Program-made: the position numbers and the translations under genes
Assembly (NCBI GenBank): GCA_030630245.1
Contig: DAOVNL010000014.1
Location: 1 to 10,353, forward strand
Direction of reading: 5' to 3'
Origin: Candidatus Omnitrophota bacterium
GTDB taxonomy: Bacteria > Omnitrophota > Gorgyraeia > B26-G9
DNA: 10,353 bases
Notes under the pieces: generated by a model
Told to the model about the DNA's origin: nothing
The model's input: the letters and a program-made list of their open reading frames with translations, nothing else
Database searches by the model: none
Shown: positions 6,855 to 10,353 of the stretch, one piece after another
Layout of the letters: each line of letters begins with the position of its first letter
How positions within the stretch are numbered: the first letter of the stretch is position 1

Positions 6855-7650
6855 GTTTCTTTTTGCATTTTTCCTTTAATGAAATTTCCATTTTTCTCTC
6901 ATCATCCAACTCGACTTCAACCGTCTGCTTCAGAGTATGCACCGCAATAACCCTACCCCGGCCCTCCGGAGTTTCAATATACTGGCCCTCTTTAGGCAGG
7001 CATTTGGAGAATTCTTTATAGGTATGATATTCATACCCCAGGCAGCACATAAGCCGCCCGCAAAGCCCGGAAATCTTTTCCGGATTCAAAGGCATGTTCT
7101 GCTGCTTGGCCATGCGAATTGTAACCGGCTCAAAGTCTTTTAAAAAAGCCGCGCAGCAAAGTTTTCTGCCGCAAACACCAAACCCTCCGAACATCTTCAC
7201 CTCATCGCGTACCCCTATCTGCTTAAGCTCTATCCGGGCTTTAAAAAGATGCGCCAGGTCCCGGACAAGCTCTCTAAAATCAATGCGCCCTTCCGCGGTA
7301 AAGTAAAAGATTACTTTACTGCGGTCAAATGAGTATTCGGCCTCAACCAATTTCATCGACAGCTTGCGCTCTTGTATTTTCTTCTGCGCTGTATCAAAAA
7401 CGCTTTTTATCTCTTGCCGGTTTTTTGCGATTTGCTCCAGATCCTTGGGGGCAGCTACCCTGATGATGGGCTTGATCGTACCTTTAATTTTTTCAGCAGT
7501 CGCACGTTCTACATCAGAAATAACACATCCATAGTCAACACCCCGTTCAGACTCAACAATAACAATATCCAGCGGTTTAACTTGAATGTTGTTTGTATTA
7601 AAATTTGTAATTTTGCCTTGCTTGCGCAACCTGACTTCAATAATCTTCAA
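6838..7650 (-). CDS. ricT: PSP1-domain protein RicT/YaaT-like (Fe-S regulatory factor)
   Basis: PSP1 C-terminal domain family. In Bacillus subtilis the homolog YaaT/RicT forms an Fe-S complex with RicA and RicF that affects RNase Y-dependent RNA processing and development. The signature cysteines are present: GFGVCGRKLCC (about 158-166 of the 270-aa form) and GLCGRLMCC (195-203), plus FEPVTIRMAK between them. The frame is open to an ATG at 7672-7674 (278 aa), but that has no Shine-Dalgarno. TTG at 7648-7650 is preceded by GAGGTGA at ideal distance and gives an N-terminus (MKIIEVRLRKQGK) resembling YaaT. The C-terminus is lysine-rich and overlaps metG. RicA and RicF partners are not in the window, so its role here may differ. 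The position between holB and metG matches the conserved cluster. Confidence 0.92.
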   Translation of the reverse strand: MKIIEVRLRKQGKITNFNTNNIQVKPLDIVIVESERGVDYGCVISDVERATAEKIKGTIKPIIRVAAPKDLEQIAKNRQEIKSVFDTAQKKIQERKLSMKLVEAEYSFDRSKVIFYFTAEGRIDFRELVRDLAHLFKARIELKQIGVRDEVKMFGGFGVCGRKLCCAAFLKDFEPVTIRMAKQQNMPLNPEKISGLCGRLMCCLGYEYHTYKEFSKCLPKEGQYIETPEGRGRVIAVHTLKQTVEVELDDERKMEISLKEKCKKKHGKKK

Positions 7651-7655
7651 TTTAA

Positions 7656-7662
7656 TCACCTC
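7656..7662 (-). promoter_or_regulatory. Shine-Dalgarno that decides the ricT start
   Basis: The minus strand reads GAGGTGA, a 7-base perfect complement to the usual 16S rRNA 3' end. Its GAGG core lies 8 nt before TTG at 7648-7650. The upstream ATG at 7672-7674 has no comparable site, so the TTG start is favoured. Confidence 0.6.
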
Positions 7663-7677
7663 AATAAAAGCCATAGA

Positions 7678-8565
7678 TTATAGATCAGAACTACTTTTGT
7701 TAATAGTTTTGATCAGTAAATCTATAGACAGTTTTGTATTTGCATTGCCGTTAATATAGTATTTCGCGCGCAGCGCCTCATCAATAAGCATCTGGATGCC
7801 TGCTGCGGAAAAGTTTTCCGACCAGCGCCGCAGAGTTTGTCCGGATTGGCCGCTCATAAAATTTACGGCCTCAACTCCCAGTTTTATCATAAGCATATCC
7901 CTGAATACACATACTAATTCCCGCAGCAAATCCCCAACCTGGTTTCTCTCGATGCTGCCGATATCCTCATATAATTTTTTTTGCGTTTTTTTGTCATCTT
8001 TATCGAAAAACCCCGCGATAAGATGATCCCTTTCTTCAAAATCAGCATAGCTGCCTGATGTGTCTTGAGAAAAACGAATCCGCTGACAGCGCGAGACGAC
8101 CGTAGGCAGCAGTTGGCTTACGCTCTGTGTGATTAAAATCAGCACCACCCCCGCAGGCGGTTCCTCAAGCGTTTTCAGCAAGGCATTTGCCGCGGCCACG
8201 CTCAAACGCTCCGCGTCCCGTATAATAAATATCTTCTTTTGCGCCTGAAAAGGCTTTATGCTAACACGCTCTTTAAGCAGGCGGATATCTTCAATCTTTA
8301 TTACTGAAGATCCGCCGCCGGCTTCAAGCCGGTAAATGTCCGGGTGGCTGCCTTTCTCAAGCATCCGGCAATCATTACACTGGCGGCAATATCCAGTGTT
8401 CTCCTTGACTCTTGAGCAGAATAGCCCCTTAGCCATCTCCAGGATTTCTTTTCCAATGATATCTTTATCCGGCCCTTCGATCAAAAAAGATCCGGACTGA
8501 ATTGTTTTTATCAACTCTGCCGCGCAGACAGCCGTGCTATCTGCTTTTTTTAGATTTAAGCACAC
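7678..8565 (-). CDS. holB: DNA polymerase III delta-prime subunit
   Basis: Clamp-loader subunit of the AAA+ family that helps load the beta sliding clamp on DNA. The 295-aa protein has a degenerate P-loop region (GPDKDIIGKE, about 31-40), as expected for the non-hydrolysing delta-prime subunit. It also has a four-cysteine zinc module (C50, C60, C63, C66), the strong family motif NALLKTLEEPP (127-137), and LPTVVSRC (153-160), the sensor/arginine-finger SRC region. The C-terminal helical domain follows. The start is GTG at 8563-8565, supported by GGGAGA about 9 nt upstream and giving a normal N-terminus. It overlaps the end of tmk by 29 bp, suggesting coupled translation. DnaX (tau/gamma) is also AAA+ but would have an intact P-loop and greater length. 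Confidence 0.93.
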   Translation of the reverse strand: MCLNLKKADSTAVCAAELIKTIQSGSFLIEGPDKDIIGKEILEMAKGLFCSRVKENTGYCRQCNDCRMLEKGSHPDIYRLEAGGGSSVIKIEDIRLLKERVSIKPFQAQKKIFIIRDAERLSVAAANALLKTLEEPPAGVVLILITQSVSQLLPTVVSRCQRIRFSQDTSGSYADFEERDHLIAGFFDKDDKKTQKKLYEDIGSIERNQVGDLLRELVCVFRDMLMIKLGVEAVNFMSGQSGQTLRRWSENFSAAGIQMLIDEALRAKYYINGNANTKLSIDLLIKTINKSSSDL

Positions 8566-9169
8566 TTAAAAAGATCTCCCTTACCTTATCCTGAATGCAA
8601 GCCGCGTCTTCTTTTACATTAATGATTTTAATTCTTTTCGGATTTTCTTCGGCAAGCCTCAGGTATCCCTGTCTCACTCTTTCATGAAAAGCCAGTTTTC
8701 TTTTCTCAAAACGGTCATTTCTCCCGGAGCGCACAAGCCCGATCTTGGGGTCTATATCAAACAAAATAGTCACATCGGGGATTGCCGTACCCATAGCAAG
8801 CTTATTTAACTCACTTATGAGCTTAAGATCCACTCCCGACCCATAACCCTGATAAGCAAGGGTCGCGTCTGCATAGCGGTCCAGGATGACCACGTCTTTT
8901 TTTTCAAGCGCCGCCTCTATCTTTTGCCTTCTTAATTGGTCGCGGGCCGCAATAAAAAGCAGGGTTTCCGCGAAATGGCTGAGACTGCCTTTACTGTATA
9001 ACAGGATATCGCGTATCTGTTCACCTAAAGCAGAGGATCCGGGCTCTCGCAAGACAGTATACTTTATACCTTTATTCTTTAAATAATTGCATAAACACCT
9101 GCTTTGCGTACTCTTGCCAGTACCTTCAATACCCTCAAAACTAAGTAAAATTCCACGCTTTTTAGACAT
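8537..9169 (-). CDS. tmk: Thymidylate kinase (dTMP kinase)
   Basis: Phosphorylates dTMP to dTDP, an essential step in dTTP supply. The 210-aa length is standard. It shows Walker A GIEGTGKS (13-20), REPG (41-44, followed by SS instead of the usual GT), the DRY motif (97-99) with ATLAYQGYG after it, and a LID region GRNDRFE (149-155) leading into FHERVR (161-166). The ATG at 9167-9169 is preceded by AGGTGA (9173-9178). The repeat at 9183-9303 ends 13 bp upstream, so the ribosome-binding site is the only non-repeat part of the immediate leader. It is the first gene of the tmk-holB-ricT-metG-tatD run. Confidence 0.96.
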   Translation of the reverse strand: MSKKRGILLSFEGIEGTGKSTQSRCLCNYLKNKGIKYTVLREPGSSALGEQIRDILLYSKGSLSHFAETLLFIAARDQLRRQKIEAALEKKDVVILDRYADATLAYQGYGSGVDLKLISELNKLAMGTAIPDVTILFDIDPKIGLVRSGRNDRFEKRKLAFHERVRQGYLRLAEENPKRIKIINVKEDAACIQDKVREIFLSVLKSKKSR

Positions 9170-9182
9170 AATTCACCTATGC

Positions 9183-9303
9183 GGCGCTGTTGCAAAATGT
9201 ACAAATGAAAGGCATTCGGGAACGAACGCGGAGGCGTACTCGTCGTACGCCGCACAAGTGAATGAGCGAATAACGCCTCAGATGTGCGTTTTGCAACAGC
9301 GCC
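9183..9303. repeat. Short inverted-repeat element, copy 2 (MITE-like), in the tmk leader
   Basis: A 121-bp element with perfect 15-bp terminal inverted repeats, GGCGCTGTTGCAAAA at 9183-9197 and its complement at 9289-9303. Similarity of the inner flanks (6 of 10 positions) suggests an imperfect 25-bp repeat. The core is GC-rich and can form a perfect 7-bp hairpin (9233-9239 with 9245-9251, 5-nt loop). Two conserved alternative pairings compete with or extend it: 9231-9237 with 9273-9279, and 9251-9256 with 9283-9288. The ends match the IS6-family terminal pattern (IS26 GGCACTGTTGCAAA) at nearly every base. There is no transposase and no clear 8-bp target duplication (9175-9182 versus 9304-9311). 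Copy 1 lies in the same orientation at 568-705. Open frames across it on both strands look spurious. Confidence 0.88.
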
Positions 9304-9310
9304 CCATGTG

Positions 9311-9339
9311 ATTTTAACAAATATCTCCTTACATAGCAA
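9311..9339 (-). promoter_or_regulatory. Candidate sigma70 promoter for the tmk operon
   Basis: The minus strand has TTGCTA (9334-9339, 4/6 to the -35 consensus), a 17-bp spacer, and TAAAAT (9311-9316, 5/6 to the -10). Initiation about 7 nt downstream would fall near 9304, the outer edge of the repeat. The tmk mRNA leader would then be almost exactly the 121-nt repeat plus 13 nt with the ribosome-binding site. An unused AAGGAG (about 9325-9330) lies in the spacer. The prediction is by eye from consensus only. Confidence 0.4.
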
Positions 9340-9418
9340 GCCTTTCCAAATTCTTTAGACTTTTTAAAAAGTTGACATAAAATTTGGCGGGAAAAAGCAA
9401 ACGCAGGGCAAATTTAAT

Positions 9419-9438
9419 CCCGCCGTTTTGCGGCTGGG
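9419..9438 (-). terminator. Hairpin after the DUF167 gene, possible terminator
   Basis: A GC-rich stem pairs 9419-9425 (CCCGCCG) with 9431-9438 (CGGCTGGG, one bulged base) around a 5-nt loop, 9 bp after the stop codon of the gene at 9447-9671. On the minus strand it is followed by ATTAAATTT, a weak T-rich tail. Position favours a terminator, but the tail is poor. Confidence 0.4.
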
Positions 9439-9446
9439 ACAACACG

Positions 9447-9671
9447 TCATTGTTTAATAATATTTATTATTTTCTTTGAGTTATATTTTCCTTTCACAAT
9501 CAAAACATCCGATTTGCTTACATTAAAGTATTCTGCCAAAAATTCAAGGACTTTTTTATTTGCTTTACCGCGCTCCGGCGTTGCGGTAACTTTCACGATA
9601 AATTCCCCTTTGGCCTTTTTAATAATCTGATTTTTTGCAGCGTTAGTAATAACTTTGATGCTAATAAACAT
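9447..9671 (-). CDS. DUF167 / YggU family small protein (UPF0235)
   Basis: A 74-aa protein of the DUF167 (YggU) family, whose biochemical role is not established. The signature is clear: a start strand MFISIKVITNAAKNQII, the central VTATPERGKANKKVLEFLA segment (about 28-46) with the conserved P-x-x-GKAN core, then a VSKSDVLIVKG strand (51-61). The ATG at 9669-9671 gives the usual compact length. A TTG at 9714-9716 would add 15 residues, overlapping the upstream gene, without family resemblance. The gap to the upstream cysteine-rich gene is 37 bp, so the two are probably co-transcribed. A hairpin follows the stop. Confidence 0.88.
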   Translation of the reverse strand: MFISIKVITNAAKNQIIKKAKGEFIVKVTATPERGKANKKVLEFLAEYFNVSKSDVLIVKGKYNSKKIINIIKQ

Positions 9672-9708
9672 AATGTAGGTTCCCTGATCCCGGAAATATC
9701 CTGGTTTA

Positions 9709-10011
9709 TCATACAAATCGATATTCTAAATCATTTTGTGTCTTTATTCGCTGCTTTACATACGCGCATTTCCAGCGTCCCGGCCAGTCAACATGTAAAA
9801 TCGTTCTAATCGATACACATTCAAAAAATTTACCTGATCGTGTTTTCTGTATGCCCCCCCTGGAGTCGTAGATATCGCACAGATATTTTCCGTCAGTCCG
9901 CAGGATAAGATGAATACAGGCATCATCACCTGCCCCGCAGCAATTGCCGCAACGCAAACAAGTATCCTCAAATTCTTTTTCTTTCTGTAATTGGTAAATT
10001 TTATAATCCAT
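9709..10011 (-). CDS. Small YkgJ-like cysteine-cluster protein (putative metal-binding)
   Basis: A 100-aa soluble protein with eight cysteines: CLRCGNCCG (18, 21, 24, 25), then C32, C45 (YLCDIYDS), C65 (FECVSIRT) and C82 (WKCAYVK). The CxxCGxCC opening followed by spaced cysteines matches the YkgJ-type cysteine-cluster family, annotated as probable zinc- or iron-chelating; individual functions are mostly unknown. The WPGRWKCAY end may mark a specific subfamily that I cannot name. An in-frame TAA lies two codons before the ATG, fixing the 5' limit. The Shine-Dalgarno is weak. It is followed by the DUF167 gene. Confidence 0.75.
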   Translation of the reverse strand: MDYKIYQLQKEKEFEDTCLRCGNCCGAGDDACIHLILRTDGKYLCDIYDSRGGIQKTRSGKFFECVSIRTILHVDWPGRWKCAYVKQRIKTQNDLEYRFV

Positions 10012-10117
10012 CTTTTAGTTTAAAAATAGTATTTTTTACGATAACATAGTAATAATACTCGGCCAATGAAATTAACTTATTGCCTTCTCCTCCTTGGATA
10101 GATTTTCCGGTTATCAT
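10001..10117 (-). CDS. Possible 38-codon small ORF before the cysteine-cluster gene
   Basis: An ATG at 10115-10117 opens a 38-codon frame (starting MITGKSIQGGEGNK and containing AEYYYYVIVKN) whose TAA overlaps the first 11 bp of the gene at 9709-10011. That arrangement could allow coupled translation or a leader peptide. No good Shine-Dalgarno precedes its ATG; a strong purine run (AAGGAGGAGAAGG, 10083-10095) lies inside it. Such a short frame in AT-rich DNA can arise by chance, and I recognise no family. Confidence 0.2.
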   Translation of the reverse strand: MITGKSIQGGEGNKLISLAEYYYYVIVKNTIFKLKDGL

Positions 10118-10275
10118 GCAGGATATACTTCTAACTTATTGAGCTTGTCTTTTACATGGGTATTAAAATAGCATAACACTGCTATTAAACCATTAAAATA
10201 TGCCCTATCAAACAGCTTAGATGCTCAAAGTCATTTTTTAAAACAATAACATACCAATAGCGTAAATATATATAA
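10118..10275. other. AT-rich intergenic stretch after the outer-membrane protein gene
   Basis: Holds no convincing gene on either strand. It contains a small inverted repeat, AATAGC (10167-10172) and GCTATT (10181-10186), with a T-rich minus-strand tail, which could be a weak terminator for the upstream barrel gene. It also contains the promoter-like sequence at 10184-10211, which the hairpin partly overlaps. Confidence 0.5.
10184..10211 (-). promoter_or_regulatory. Candidate sigma70 promoter for the cysteine-cluster and DUF167 genes
   Basis: The minus strand has TTGATA (10206-10211, 5/6 to the -35), a 16-bp spacer, and TTTAAT (10184-10189, 5/6 to the -10). It sits between the end of the outer-membrane gene and the next genes, about 170 bp before the start at 10011. 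Such matches are frequent in AT-rich DNA, so confidence is modest. Confidence 0.35.
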
Positions 10276-10353
10276 TTAAAAACGCCAATTTACACCAAAG
10301 GTGATTTGGGGAATAAAGGTTTTATAAGTACCATCAATAGATGTACTACTGCC
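10276..10353 (-). CDS. C-terminal end of a probable outer-membrane beta-barrel protein (partial)
   Basis: The minus strand is open from the window edge to a TAA at 10276-10278, giving 25 residues that end TFIPQITFGVNWRF. Residues at positions -1, -3, -5, -7 and -9 (F, W, V, F, I) are all hydrophobic or aromatic and alternate with polar residues or Gly. The final residue is Phe, the classic last strand and BAM-recognition signal of outer-membrane proteins. The GVNWRF ending resembles porin or FadL-like transporters, but the fragment is too short to name a family. The start lies outside the window. This is the best evidence here for a diderm host. Confidence 0.6.
   Translation of the reverse strand, partial: GSSTSIDGTYKTFIPQITFGVNWRF

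Noticed and set aside
9386..9398. Sigma54-type GG...GC promoter near 9386
   Set aside because: The GG to GC spacing is 9 nt rather than the required 10, and no gene lies downstream on that strand.
9372..9400. Plus-strand promoter starting with TTGACA at 9372-9377
   Set aside because: The -35 match is perfect, but no acceptable -10 lies 16-18 bp downstream and no plus-strand gene follows.

Overview
The window reads as part of a bacterial chromosome from a Gram-negative-type (diderm), AT-leaning organism. All convincing genes lie on the minus strand, so transcription runs from high to low coordinates. A diderm host is suggested by the protein end at the right edge, which has an outer-membrane beta-barrel C-terminus. 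The housekeeping gene order and the REC-GGDEF proteins resemble uncultured candidate phyla such as Omnitrophota. That placement is an impression from gene order, not a phylogenetic result.

Layout, in transcription order. (a) 10353-10276: the last 25 codons of a probable outer-membrane barrel protein. (b) 10275-9447: an AT-rich gap with a promoter-like sequence and a doubtful 38-codon ORF, then an 8-cysteine YkgJ-like protein and a DUF167/YggU protein, closed by a weak terminator-like hairpin. (c) 9446-9170: a promoter-like sequence directly abutting a 121-bp repeat, which forms almost the whole leader of the next operon. (d) 9169-4604: tmk, holB, ricT, metG and tatD, tightly packed with overlaps at three of four junctions. 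This is a well-known bacterial cluster (DNA precursor and replication genes, the PSP1/RicT factor, methionyl-tRNA synthetase, a metal-dependent nuclease). (e) 4493-1: two tandem REC-GGDEF response regulators, then mtnA and thiL, then a second copy (138 bp) of the repeat, then tsaE.

The tmk-to-tatD genes are housekeeping. The response regulators are cytoplasmic PleD-like proteins with no sensor kinase in the window. The first transcribed looks like an active diguanylate cyclase. The second has lost key GGDEF residues but keeps the RxxD inhibitory-site motif, so it may be a c-di-GMP receptor or regulatory partner. Its stop codon overlaps the mtnA start.

The most unusual element is the short repeat at 568-705 and 9183-9303. 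It has no transposase, has 15-bp terminal inverted repeats resembling the ends of IS6-family elements (IS26-like), and contains conserved, mutually exclusive internal pairings. Both copies have the same orientation, lie in gene junctions, and bracket eight genes. It looks like a non-autonomous mobile element or a structured RNA repeat, and spurious ORFs run through it. No CRISPR array, tRNA or rRNA was seen.
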